The position numbers and the translations under genes were made by a program. Shown one piece after another: positions 1 to 9,423 of a stretch of DNA of 64,000 bases (position 1 is its first letter; each line of letters starts with the position of its first letter). The stretch lies in NCBI GenBank assembly GCA_964386865.1, contig CAYLUN010000001.1, forward strand, positions 62,001 through 126,000, in the 5' to 3' direction. The notes beneath the pieces were generated by a model. That model was not told the DNA's origin. It did no database searches and worked only from the letters and a program-made list of their open reading frames with translations. This stretch comes from CAYLUN01 sp964386865 (GTDB taxonomy: Bacteria > Verrucomicrobiota > Kiritimatiellia > RFP12 > UBA1067).

Positions 1-138
1 GAACGCGAGGAAGAAGACCGCCTTCTTGCCGTCGCGCCACTTGAGCACCGCGGTCTCGCCCGGCTCCGCCGCCCGCGCCAAACCGCCCACCACCGAAGCC
101 GCCACCGCCACGATCGCCAGCCACATGAATCCACGCAT
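1..138 (-). CDS. Probable polysaccharide deacetylase, N-terminal part only
   Basis: Only the first 46 codons lie in the window; the gene runs off the left edge. The ATG at 138 is followed by a clear signal peptide (MRGFMWLAIVAVAAS, then AGLARAA-type small residues to about residue 24), so the product is exported. The mature part opens with KWRDGKKAVFFLAF, which resembles the first strand of NodB-type polysaccharide deacetylases, where this strand ends in a metal-binding Asp-Asp pair that would lie just outside the window. The family call rests on this one strand and is an inference. It is separated by about 50 bp from the flavin reductase gene and lies on the same strand. Confidence 0.5.
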   Translation of the reverse strand, partial: MRGFMWLAIVAVAASVVGGLARAAEPGETAVLKWRDGKKAVFFLAF

Positions 139-191
139 GCCATCCTCCATTCCGCTATCCGTTGAACCGCCAACCGCTCCAGCCCCGCGAC

Positions 192-713
192 CTATTTGAC
201 ATCCGCTTGCGCGGCGCGCGCCTTCTTGAACTCCTGAAAAGCAGCCGCCGTGGCGTGCCGCATGTGGTCGCGGTAATGCCCGTACGTAAGGGGCTCACCC
301 TCGCCCAGCTCGGCCTCCAGCACCGCACAGTGAAAGAGCGTGTGCGTGGCCATCTCGTACGTGTGGACGACCTTGCAGACATACCAGGCCGCCGAATTCT
401 GAAGCACCGGAAGCCCGTGCTGGAACGTGTGCGGAACCAGCGGCCACTTCTGGATCTGGCGCGTGGACTGGAAGCCGAACATGGCGACCACGAACGGATC
501 GACATCCGCGCGCAGAACCGACACGCTGAACTCGCCTGCGTCCTTGATGCACTCGTTCGTGCGGGTATGTTTCTGGCTGCACAGTATGACGGTCGCGGGA
601 AAAGCCGTCGCCTGGATAAAGGCGTCTACAATGCACCCCGCGTGGCCCCCTTCGCAGCGGGCGCCGACCACATACAAGCCACATGAAATCGAAAACAGCG
701 CCTTATCGTTCAT
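192..713 (-). CDS. Flavin reductase-like FMN-binding split-barrel protein
   Basis: A 173-residue protein with the flavin reductase/flavoredoxin fold: a beta-barrel opening with SISCGLYVVGAR, a GCIVDAFIQATAFPATV strand, a GEFSVSVL strand and a THTLFHCAVLEAELGEGEPLTY segment near the end. Members bind FMN and pass electrons from NAD(P)H or rubredoxin-like partners; the small stand-alone form is common in anaerobes. I prefer the ATG at 713 over the GTG at 716 because a GGAG lies about 8 nt upstream of it. The gene begins 14 nt after the ispH stop, so it is probably the last gene of the run starting at 2725. Partner and substrate cannot be read from the sequence. Confidence 0.8.
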   Translation of the reverse strand: MNDKALFSISCGLYVVGARCEGGHAGCIVDAFIQATAFPATVILCSQKHTRTNECIKDAGEFSVSVLRADVDPFVVAMFGFQSTRQIQKWPLVPHTFQHGLPVLQNSAAWYVCKVVHTYEMATHTLFHCAVLEAELGEGEPLTYGHYRDHMRHATAAAFQEFKKARAAQADVK

Positions 714-726
714 CACTCCGTCTCCA

Positions 727-1668
727 TCACGCCGGCAGCGCCGGCAAAGCGAACACAGGCGAGTCCTCTTCGACCGCCACCCAGCTCTCCGGAACCGGAA
801 AACCGAACCGGCCCGTCAAAACCCCAACCGCCTCGTCCAGAAACGTCTCGGGTGTGGAGGCTCCGCTGGTGACGCCGACCGCGCCGGCATCCGACCAGTC
901 GCAGCCATCCAGCTGAGACGTTTCGCTGACCAAGAAAGACTCCGCGCCCGCGCCCCGCGCCGTTTCGACGAGCCGCTGGCTGTTGGAGCTGTTCGCCGAG
1001 CCCAGCACGACCACTCGGCCGCAGCGCCGCGCCAACATGCGCACCGCCTGCTGCCGGTTGCGCGTGGCGTAACAGATATCCGTGCTGGGCGGCACCTGCA
1101 AGTCCGGAAAGCGGCGCACGAGCGCGGCCCGCACCGAGTCGACCTGAGCCTCGCCGAGCGTCGTCTGCGTAACCACCGCAACTGGCGAGCCAGAGGCGAT
1201 ATCAAGCGACTCCACCTCTTCCACGCTTTCGACCACCCTTACGTGCTCCGGCGCCTCGCCCGCCACGCCCACGACCTCCTCGTGACGGCGGTGGCCAATG
1301 CAGACTACCGTTGCGCCCTGAGCGGCGAACCGGCGCACCTCCGCGTGAACCTTGGCCACAAACGGGCACGTCGCGTCGATCACGCGCAGCCGGCGCGCCT
1401 CCGCCTCGCGGCGCACCGAGGGTGCCACGCCGTGCGCGGAGAGCAGCAGCAGCGCCCCCTCCGGCACCTCGCCGACCGACCGCACAAACGCCAGGCCCCG
1501 GGCGGTCAGCCGGCGAACAACCTGCCGGTTGTGGACGATCTCGTTCAGGCAATAGACCGCCTCCCCTTGAAAGCGGGCCAGCGCCGCCTCGGCCGTCGCG
1601 ACCGCACGCGCCACGCCCGAGCAAAAACCGTGGGGCGACACCACAATCAGCCTTTTCGCCGCGTTCAT
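727..1668 (-). CDS. ispH: 4-hydroxy-3-methylbut-2-enyl diphosphate reductase
   Basis: A 313-residue LytB/IspH enzyme, the last step of the MEP isoprenoid pathway, making IPP and DMAPP from HMBPP with a 4Fe-4S cluster. The three cluster cysteines are visible: C16 (HGFCSGV), C101 (DATCPFV) and C199 (DICYATRNRQ). Substrate-binding histidines are at H46 (EIVHN) and H79 (SAHGV), and an NSSNSQRL segment matches the conserved C-terminal substrate loop. Length is normal for the family. The ATG overlaps the stop of the upstream HNH gene (ATGA), so the two are translationally coupled. Confidence 0.96.
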   Translation of the reverse strand: MNAAKRLIVVSPHGFCSGVARAVATAEAALARFQGEAVYCLNEIVHNRQVVRRLTARGLAFVRSVGEVPEGALLLLSAHGVAPSVRREAEARRLRVIDATCPFVAKVHAEVRRFAAQGATVVCIGHRRHEEVVGVAGEAPEHVRVVESVEEVESLDIASGSPVAVVTQTTLGEAQVDSVRAALVRRFPDLQVPPSTDICYATRNRQQAVRMLARRCGRVVVLGSANSSNSQRLVETARGAGAESFLVSETSQLDGCDWSDAGAVGVTSGASTPETFLDEAVGVLTGRFGFPVPESWVAVEEDSPVFALPALPA

Positions 1669-1979
1669 GAGTCGCCCTCCCCGCGACCGCCGCGCTCAAG
1701 CTCCGCCAGAATCTGCTCGGCGGGCGTCAGGTACTTCTTCGCTTTATTACAGCTCAGGCAGGCGGGCACCACGTTTCCCTTCGAGCTCTCTCCGCCGCGG
1801 GCAACCGGCACGACATGGTCCATGGTCAGCGCATCGGCGCCAACCCGCTTGCCGCAGTAGTGGCACACGCCCTCCTGCAGCCGCTGCAGCCACCACGTGC
1901 TCTTGCGCAGCGCGCGGGCCTTCTCCCGCTCGCGCGCCACGTGCCGCTCGTCTTTACGAATGTCGATCCACTCGCTCAT
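1665..1979 (-). CDS. HNH endonuclease domain protein
   Basis: A small 104-residue protein with a complete HNH signature: CHYCGKRV zinc knuckle, LTMDHVVPVARGG (the DH pair of the nuclease active site), and ACLSCNKAKK, where the second CxxC and the closing N-K of the motif lie. The N-terminal 35 residues are basic and helical. Stand-alone HNH proteins of this size occur widely and have varied roles (repair, restriction, homing); nothing here fixes the role. It overlaps both neighbours by 4 nt (ATGA), so it is translated together with the GDT1-ferritin gene and ispH rather than standing alone as a mobile element would. Confidence 0.88.
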   Translation of the reverse strand: MSEWIDIRKDERHVAREREKARALRKSTWWLQRLQEGVCHYCGKRVGADALTMDHVVPVARGGESSKGNVVPACLSCNKAKKYLTPAEQILAELERGGRGEGDS

Positions 1980-2725
1980 TTTCTCAGCGCCAGCAGCCGC
2001 TGCGCGTGGTTATCCTCGGCCACGGCCAGCGCCACGAACGTCTCGCGCAGCCGCGGGATCGAGCACTGCTTCGCCAACGTGCGGTAGAACTGCGCCATGG
2101 CGCGCTCGTGCTCGAGCGCGTGCTCGACCTCCTTCGAAGCCGTCACCGCGTCGTGCATCAGGTCGTCCACCGCTGGCAGCTCGTTGGCCATCTCGGCCGT
2201 GACCGCGATATCGCGCTCAGCGCCGACCTCGATCGCGCCCATCATCGCCGCGTGGTGCCAGCGCTCCTCGAGGGCCAGCCGTTCGAAAACAGCCTTCTCC
2301 TTCAGATCGAGCGCCCGCGCCGCGAGCGCCTCGTAATCTTCAAAGGCCGCCTTCTCGAAAACGGCGGCCTGCTGGATCACAAAACGCCCCACCCAGCCCT
2401 CGATCTGCGATAACTCGCGCGCCGGCCCCTCAGGCCGCTCAGACTTCGGCACGAAGACGTCCCGCAGCATCAGGCACCCGAAAATGAGGAAGAGCACGCC
2501 GCCCACACATTTTATGTAGCGGTCATCAGGCACGAACTTCCGGATCAGATCTCCGGCGAGCACGCCGATTGCCGTTGATGCGGCGAGCGCCACCACGCCG
2601 GCCGCGAACACGGTCCACTTCGACGACGACGAGGCCGACTGGCTCATCACGGCCAGCTGCGTCTTGTCGCCTAGTTCAGCGAGAAAAATGAGTGCGAATG
2701 TGCTAAAGAAAAGGGGCCAGTTCAC
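1976..2725 (-). CDS. GDT1/TMEM165-type membrane domain fused to ferritin-like di-iron domain
   Basis: A 249-residue protein. Residues 1-100 hold three membrane helices and one copy of the UPF0016/GDT1 motif (AELGDKTQLAVM, E17-x-G-D-K-T), the signature of Mn2+/Ca2+ transporters. These normally carry two such repeats, so this half-unit would have to pair. Residues about 110-249 form a soluble domain with rubrerythrin-like features: two helix pairs, each ending in ExxH (ALEERWHHAAM and VAEDNHAQRL), plus EHALEHERAMAQFYRTL supplying the helix C glutamates. The GTG at 2725 was chosen because GGAGG lies 5 nt upstream; a longer frame would extend into the GH127 gene without adding homology. The order (membrane, then ferritin) is unlike MbfA, where the ferritin-like part comes first and is joined to a VIT1 transporter. 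A role in Mn/Fe handling is inference. Confidence 0.8.
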   Translation of the reverse strand: MNWPLFFSTFALIFLAELGDKTQLAVMSQSASSSSKWTVFAAGVVALAASTAIGVLAGDLIRKFVPDDRYIKCVGGVLFLIFGCLMLRDVFVPKSERPEGPARELSQIEGWVGRFVIQQAAVFEKAAFEDYEALAARALDLKEKAVFERLALEERWHHAAMMGAIEVGAERDIAVTAEMANELPAVDDLMHDAVTASKEVEHALEHERAMAQFYRTLAKQCSIPRLRETFVALAVAEDNHAQRLLALRK

Positions 2726-2749
2726 CACTACCTCCAAAAAGAAGCGTTG

Positions 2750-2755
2750 AGTATA
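2750..2755 (-). promoter_or_regulatory. Candidate -10 box for the GDT1-ferritin/HNH/ispH run
   Basis: TATACT on the minus strand, about 25 nt upstream of the GTG at 2725 and in the 90-bp gap after the GH127 gene. No convincing -35 box sits 17-18 bp further upstream, so this is weak. Confidence 0.3.
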
Positions 2756-2814
2756 TCCTTTTCGGCGCGCCAAGCGCCACCGCCAACTTGCCAAAAGTTC
2801 GCGCGCAACGGGGC

Positions 2815-4719
2815 TCAGTTGCCCGGCACGTCGTAGGAGACGTACGGCCGGGCCATCAGGTTCATGGGGTTGCGGAGCCAGGTGCGGTAGAGCGAATCGG
2901 CCTGCCACGTGTTGCCCGCCGACGCGTAGTCGCAGAAATGCACCGGGTGCGGCTTCATCTCGGCGGACTCCGGGTCGGTGCCCGTCTGAAGCATCACGGT
3001 AAAAGACTGCCAGATGTCCTTATTGCCGCAGTCGACAGGCGTGATCTCCACCGGCTTGCCCAGATCCGGCATCTTGGCCGGCTGATCCACCGCGCCGTCG
3101 CTGAAGCGGGCGTCGCGCGCGAGCACGAGCGGGCCGCGAAACAGGGCGAAGTGCTCGTTCTTGGCCTCCACGCGCCCGGCGAAGTCAAAGGCCACGTCCA
3201 CCGTGTCGCCGGGCTTCCACGTGCGGCGCAGCGGCAGGTAGGCGCCGGGCGTGATGCCGGAGACCTCTGCGCCGTTCACGCGCACCGAGGTCTTCGCGCT
3301 CCACGCCGGGATGCGCAGCCGTAGCGCAAAGGTCGCCTCTTTATCGGGCGACACGCGCAGCCGGACGCTGCTGCCCTTCGGGTAGTCGGTCTCCTGCTCC
3401 ACCGTCACGCGCGCCTGCGCGGCGGGCAGCGCGATCGACGCCTTCGAGGCGTGGTAGACGTTGACCATGACCCCGTCCGCATCGGCCATGAGAACCGACT
3501 CCGCGATCGCCACGAAGCCGCGGGGCCCGTTGGCCGCGCAGCAGTTGATGGTCATGCCGCACTGGTCGTTGCCGCGGCTGCGTGTGCCGCTGAGCGGGCA
3601 GTACTTCGAGAACGTGGAGCAGTCGCGCGCGAGCGTAGCCAGATAAGCGTTGTAGGTCGTCTTCTCGAACTGATCGGCGTAAACGGCCTTGCCGGTCACA
3701 CGCAACAGCGTCTCGCAGAAGCGCATCCAGGTGGTGGTCACGCACGTCTCCATCATGTGGTAGGCAGGCGCGGTCTCGAAGCGCTTGCCGTGGTACCAGC
3801 ACTCGAACGCCCCGCCTGACCCGGATACGTTGATCTCCTCGCTGATGATGTCTTGCGCGGTGGCCTCTGCCGCCTGCAGGTAAGGCGCGTGGCCCGTGAC
3901 CTGGTACAGCTCCAGCAGGCCCTGGTAGCACGACATCATCTCATAGGCCTTGATGCCGTTCTTCCAGCTCCACCACGGGTCCGGATGCGGAAAACGCTCC
4001 GCCACCGCAACACCCGCCACCGCCTTGCTCACCAGCTTGGGGCTGTCCTCGAAGTCCTCCATCGCGGCGGCGATGTGCTTGGCGAAGTCGAGGTACCGCT
4101 TGTCCTGCGTGCGGGCGTACAGCCACACGACCGGCTCGAGCACCGAGCAGCTCGCCATGCCGTGATGCATGCCGACCGTTTGAATCTTGCCGGAGGAGCC
4201 GGGGCCGACCTCCGAGATGAGCTGGTCTGCCACGCGGCGGGCCGCGTCGAGCGCCGCCTTGTCTCCGGCCAAATCCGCGTAGTGCATCAGCCCCATCAGC
4301 GTGTACTTGCGGCCCCAGATGTCCCACCCCTGTAGGTGGCACGCGTCCTTGTAGTTTCCGATGTAGCCGTCCGCGCGCTGCGCCGCGAGCATCACCTTCA
4401 CGGAGGCGTCGATGTTCTGCTTCAGGGCCTCATCGCGGGTGTAGCGGTAAGCGGGAACGCTGCTGTGCATCCACTTGCCCCAAAACTCCGTCTTCCAGTC
4501 GCTAGAGCCCTCATGCTTTTGGAAGACCGCCGCCAGATACGAGCCGTCGGTGGCCTTCACGTTATTCTTAAAGCAGGCTTCCATTTGGGCGCCCAGATGC
4601 CCGCCGAACGTGACGTCCTCGATGCGGCACGCCGCCCGTCCGCCCGGCTGCTCCACAGCCCAAGCGGCACACGCCGCACCCAGCACGCCAGCCGAAACCG
4701 CCCGTCCGATATGCTTCAT
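2815..4719 (-). CDS. Secreted GH127-family glycosidase (DUF1680), probable beta-L-arabinofuranosidase
   Basis: A 634-residue enzyme with a signal peptide (MKHIGRAVSAGVLGAACAAWA). The central (alpha/alpha)6 region carries the GH127 zinc-cysteine active site: E324-T-C326 (METCVTTTW) and C393-C394 (INCCAANGPRG). In the characterised family member HypBA1 a Cys of this site is the nucleophile. The C-terminal part has the two beta-sandwich segments of the family (LRLRIPAWSAKTSV, and FALFRGPLVLARD). Length is typical. The ATG at 4719 was chosen over a GTG at 4740 because the signal peptide starts there. The exact sugar released cannot be told from sequence; arabinofuranose is the best-known substrate of the family. 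Confidence 0.9.
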   Translation of the reverse strand: MKHIGRAVSAGVLGAACAAWAVEQPGGRAACRIEDVTFGGHLGAQMEACFKNNVKATDGSYLAAVFQKHEGSSDWKTEFWGKWMHSSVPAYRYTRDEALKQNIDASVKVMLAAQRADGYIGNYKDACHLQGWDIWGRKYTLMGLMHYADLAGDKAALDAARRVADQLISEVGPGSSGKIQTVGMHHGMASCSVLEPVVWLYARTQDKRYLDFAKHIAAAMEDFEDSPKLVSKAVAGVAVAERFPHPDPWWSWKNGIKAYEMMSCYQGLLELYQVTGHAPYLQAAEATAQDIISEEINVSGSGGAFECWYHGKRFETAPAYHMMETCVTTTWMRFCETLLRVTGKAVYADQFEKTTYNAYLATLARDCSTFSKYCPLSGTRSRGNDQCGMTINCCAANGPRGFVAIAESVLMADADGVMVNVYHASKASIALPAAQARVTVEQETDYPKGSSVRLRVSPDKEATFALRLRIPAWSAKTSVRVNGAEVSGITPGAYLPLRRTWKPGDTVDVAFDFAGRVEAKNEHFALFRGPLVLARDARFSDGAVDQPAKMPDLGKPVEITPVDCGNKDIWQSFTVMLQTGTDPESAEMKPHPVHFCDYASAGNTWQADSLYRTWLRNPMNLMARPYVSYDVPGN

Positions 4720-4782
4720 CCGCACCCCCGTTCTTTCCACGTGTCATCAGGCGGACAGCCGCCCTCGAGAAACAGCTCAGGC

Positions 4783-4811
4783 ATTGTGCCCGACGCCGTC
4801 GGAAAACTCAA
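4783..4811 (-). promoter_or_regulatory. Candidate sigma-70-type promoter for the GH127 gene
   Basis: On the minus strand TTGAGT (4811-4806) is followed after exactly 17 bp by CACAAT (4788-4783), about 64 nt upstream of the ATG at 4719. It lies in the 126-bp gap after the response-regulator gene, so the GH127 gene could have its own promoter. Confidence 0.4.
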
Positions 4812-4845
4812 GTGCCGAGATCGAAACCGCGACAGCGCCTGCCCG

Positions 4846-6265
<1,420 letters not shown>

Positions 6266-6288
<23 letters not shown>

Positions 6289-8263
6289 GGTCGGGGCGTC
6301 CCTCCAGAGGCAGCGTAATGGTCACCGTGGTTCCTTGTCCGGTTGAATCGACGTCAATGCGGCCGCCGTGGTCCACGACCGCCCTTCGCGCGAGAGGAAG
6401 GCCCAGCCCCAGCCCGCGCGGCTTGTTGGTGCTGAACGGCGAGAACAGCTTGGCCCTCATCTCGGTGGCGATGCCGGGCCCGTTGTCGCTGATGGAAAAC
6501 ACGAGGGCGCGATGGCCGTCGGCGCCGGCGCAGCGGACATGAAGCCGGATCAGCGGCGAGGGCCGGGCGCGGACGGCCTCATGCGCGTTCGCCAACACGT
6601 GGGCAAGGCCGTTCACGAGCGTGTCGGCATCGGCGGCTAGCGCCGGCAGGCCGTCCTGGACTTCGCAGACCACGGCGCGCTCATCGGCGCACGCTAGCTG
6701 CGCGCCCCGGGAGCACGCCTTCGCGACGAGCTCGCGCGGAACGGTCGGGCAGAAGACCGGCTTGGGCGGATGCGCAAACGTGTTGATCTGCGTGATGATC
6801 GCATTCAGCCTGCCCACCTCTCCGATGACGATGTCGAAAAACTGCTGCCGGAACTCCGGATCTCCGTACCGCTCGGGCAGAAGCTGCGTGAAGGTGGTGA
6901 TGGCCACCAGCGGGTTGCGCACCTCGTGCGACATCGACGCGGCCAGGTCGTTCCAAAACGCGTGGCGCTCCAGCTCCTCTTGCTTCTCACGCAGCAGTCG
7001 CTCGCGGGTGATATCCGACAGCAGCAGCATGGCGCCGAGGTAGAGCCCGCCATGTCCGATGCGGTGCGCGTCCGCCCGAATCGTGCGGCGGCTCGCGGGA
7101 TCAGTCCACACGATCGGAGCCGGGGCGGTGCCGTCTCGAATCGTCCGCAGAATCACGTCGGCGACGCGGCTTCCCGTCTGCTCCACACGGCGGCTGACGG
7201 TCTCCGCCGCCGTCATGCCCAGTATCTGCTCGGCCGCGCGGTTGAACCAGCGCACCACGCCGTCCTCCGAGACGGCCAGTATGCCGACGGGGATCGCCTC
7301 CAGCAGGTTCTCGGCCAACGTCTTCTGGACCGCCAGCTCTTCGACCAGCAGCGCGTTTTCCAGGAGTGTCGCGACCTGCTCGCCGATGACCGTGAGGTCG
7401 GTGAGGTTCCGCGGCGCAAACGGGATGCCGGTGGCGCGGTGCCCCACGAAAATCCAGCCAAGCAGGCCGCGCTTGCCGAGGAGCGGAACGATGATCTCAG
7501 CCCCCACCTCATCAAGCGCGCGCAGCAGCAGCCTGCGCGCGCGAAGGTCGTCGACATGAACCAGATGAGCGCGGCAGACGAGGTGCGCGTGATGCTCCAG
7601 CCAGCGCACGAACGGGTCCTGCGGCCCAAACGCGATCAAGCCGGCCTTGTCCAGACAGCGCCTCCCCGCCCACAAGCGATACGCCGCCTCGTCGCGGAGG
7701 CGTGCGAACACGCCCACGCGTGCGATCCGGCCGGCGGCCGACACGCCTTCGACCAGCTGATCCAAGAGCTTCTGAATGTCATGGAAGTGCCGCGACGCGC
7801 GCCACAGCTCATGCAGGGGCGCAAGGTTCAGGTCGGGCTCGTCCGGCTGCGGCGCCCCTGCCGGGCAGGGCGCTTGCTGCTGCCGCATCAGGCTCAGCTC
7901 TTCCTGCGCCTGATGAAGCGTGATCGCCTGCCGCAGCGTCCGGCGCAAGCGCTCGGGAGCCACGTCGAGCGGCTCCACGGCGAACACGCCGGCGTCTTGG
8001 CAGGCTAGAAACGGGTCTGACTCAGAAACCCCGAAGGCGACGATCCCGCCGCGCGTATCCGGCGGCATGTCGGCAAGCGCCGCCTCGGCTTCCGGGTGGC
8101 GCAGATCCAACAGCCGGACGGCGGCGGCGTTCTGCTCGCGCTCCCACTCCAGGCGGCTCGGGGTCGCCTGAAGCTCCGTGAACCCGCCTGCGGTCCGGGC
8201 TATCTGCCGGGTCAGCTGATGGTCGCATGTCAACAACAGGCATGCAGTGGCGCGTGGTATCAT
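6266..8263 (-). CDS. Soluble sensor histidine kinase (degenerate receiver-GAF-PAS-kinase)
   Basis: A 665-residue kinase without obvious membrane segments. Residues 1-120 look like a receiver fold without a clear phospho-Asp (LLDLRHPEAEAAL, then GVFAVEPLD in place of the usual K-P). A GAF domain spans about 150-305, and a PAS domain about 310-430 (LLEAIPVGILAVSEDGVVRWFN). The HisKA H-box is H446 (SMSHEVRNPL). The ATPase has N559 (LANAHEAV), SDNGPGI (592-598) and a GLGLGLPLARR G2 box. It overlaps the upstream kinase gene by 4 nt and the downstream regulator by 23 nt. It probably phosphorylates the adjacent NtrC-type regulator. The signal is unknown. Confidence 0.9.
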
Positions 8264-9423
8264 GCAACTCCCTTCTCCACCTCGTTATCAGCACCGCCTG
8301 AGGCAAGCAGCGGCAGCAGGACGCGGAAGCACGTGCCTGATCCGAGGGCGCTCTCGACATCGATCATGCCCTGGTGCTCGAGGATAATGCCGTGTGCGAC
8401 CGACAGGCCCAGCCCGGTGCCGTTTGCTTTGGTTGTGAAGAACGGGTCGAAGATTCGCTCGCGGTCCTCGGGCGCCACACCCCTTCCGGAGTCATGCACG
8501 CGCACCTCGATCCAGACCTCGGCGACCGGCCCGCCGAGATGCCACGGCGGATCAGGCGGATCAATGGTGTGCGTGGAGACCGTGAGCGTGCCCCCGCTCT
8601 CCATCGCGTCGATGCCGTTTAGAAACAGGTTGAGAAACACCTGGCCGAGCAGGCGGTGGTCGCCGAGCAGGCGGTCGCCGCCCGCGTTGTAGCGCCGCAA
8701 GAACTGAAGCCCTTTCGCCTTGACCTGTTGGGCGGCCAGCTGCCACGCGGCGTCCAGCGCGGCGTGCAGCGACACCGGCACGAGCGTCGGCTTCACGGGC
8801 CGGGAGAAGTTGAGAAGCTGCGAGACGATCCCGTTGATGCGTTCGACCTCGTTCTCGAGCAGCGGGGTGAAGGTCTCGCGGAAGTCCGGGTCGTCGTACC
8901 GGCTGGGCAGCAGCTGGGCGAACGTCTTGAGGCAAACCAGCGGGTTCTTGATCTCGTGGGCCATCCCCGCCGCCAGCGTACCGATGCTCGCCAGCCGGTC
9001 GCTGCGCCGTATCTGCTCCTCCAGCCTGCGAATGGCTGAGGTGTCCTGCACCACCAGCAGCACCCCCGAAGCGACGCCGCCTTCTCCGCCGAAAAGGGCT
9101 GTCGCAAACCGCACGGACTGCTCGTCCGGCGCCTGCGGCCGAAGCAACAGGTTCCGGTCGCGCACGACGCGACCGGAGGCGAGGCTCACGCTCACCTCAT
9201 CCCAGATGGCTTCGGGCAGCACACTGGCGGCTGCCCGGCCGATGACCTTGCGAGGATCGTCCACACGCAGGATGCGCTGCGCTTCGCGGTTGCAGACCGT
9301 AACGCGCCCATCCTTGTCCGCCGCGACGACGCCAGTCACCAGGTTGTCGAGCAGCACCTCGTTGTAGATTCGCCCTTCCTGAAGGCGCGTGTAGAGCGTG
9401 GCGTTCTCAATCGCAATCCCCAT
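8260..9423 (-). CDS. PAS-histidine kinase; C-terminal half of a split GAF-kinase
   Basis: A 387-residue frame starting with MGIAIENATLYTRLQEG, which is the last helix of a GAF domain rather than a natural protein start. It then has a PAS domain (about 20-130), H-box H156 (GMAHEIKNPL), N-box (NLFLNGIDAM) and G boxes (GRGVAPED, GTGLGLSVAHG). The upstream frame stops exactly at the preceding codon (TAA at 9426-9424) in the same reading frame and in the middle of the same GAF domain. The ATG follows the stop directly and has AGGGGA 4 nt upstream of the stop-ATG pair, so restart is possible. A single change CAA to TAA would explain the split. Either a recent nonsense mutation, a sequencing error, or a real two-part kinase. 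Confidence 0.82.
   Translation of the reverse strand: MGIAIENATLYTRLQEGRIYNEVLLDNLVTGVVAADKDGRVTVCNREAQRILRVDDPRKVIGRAAASVLPEAIWDEVSVSLASGRVVRDRNLLLRPQAPDEQSVRFATALFGGEGGVASGVLLVVQDTSAIRRLEEQIRRSDRLASIGTLAAGMAHEIKNPLVCLKTFAQLLPSRYDDPDFRETFTPLLENEVERINGIVSQLLNFSRPVKPTLVPVSLHAALDAAWQLAAQQVKAKGLQFLRRYNAGGDRLLGDHRLLGQVFLNLFLNGIDAMESGGTLTVSTHTIDPPDPPWHLGGPVAEVWIEVRVHDSGRGVAPEDRERIFDPFFTTKANGTGLGLSVAHGIILEHQGMIDVESALGSGTCFRVLLPLLASGGADNEVEKGVA

Noticed and set aside
427..1860. Long plus-strand open frame (477 codons) across ispH and the HNH gene
   Set aside because: Arginine-rich, low-complexity translation opposite well-identified genes; an antisense by-product of GC-rich codon usage.
1665..1979. 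HNH gene as part of a mobile intron or homing element
   Set aside because: It overlaps both neighbours by 4 nt in a regular run of genes; no intron-like or inverted-repeat borders are seen.
1976..2908. Longer N-terminus for the GDT1-ferritin protein (start at 2908)
   Set aside because: The extension is basic, lacks homology, overlaps the GH127 gene, and a GTG with an ideal Shine-Dalgarno exists at 2725.
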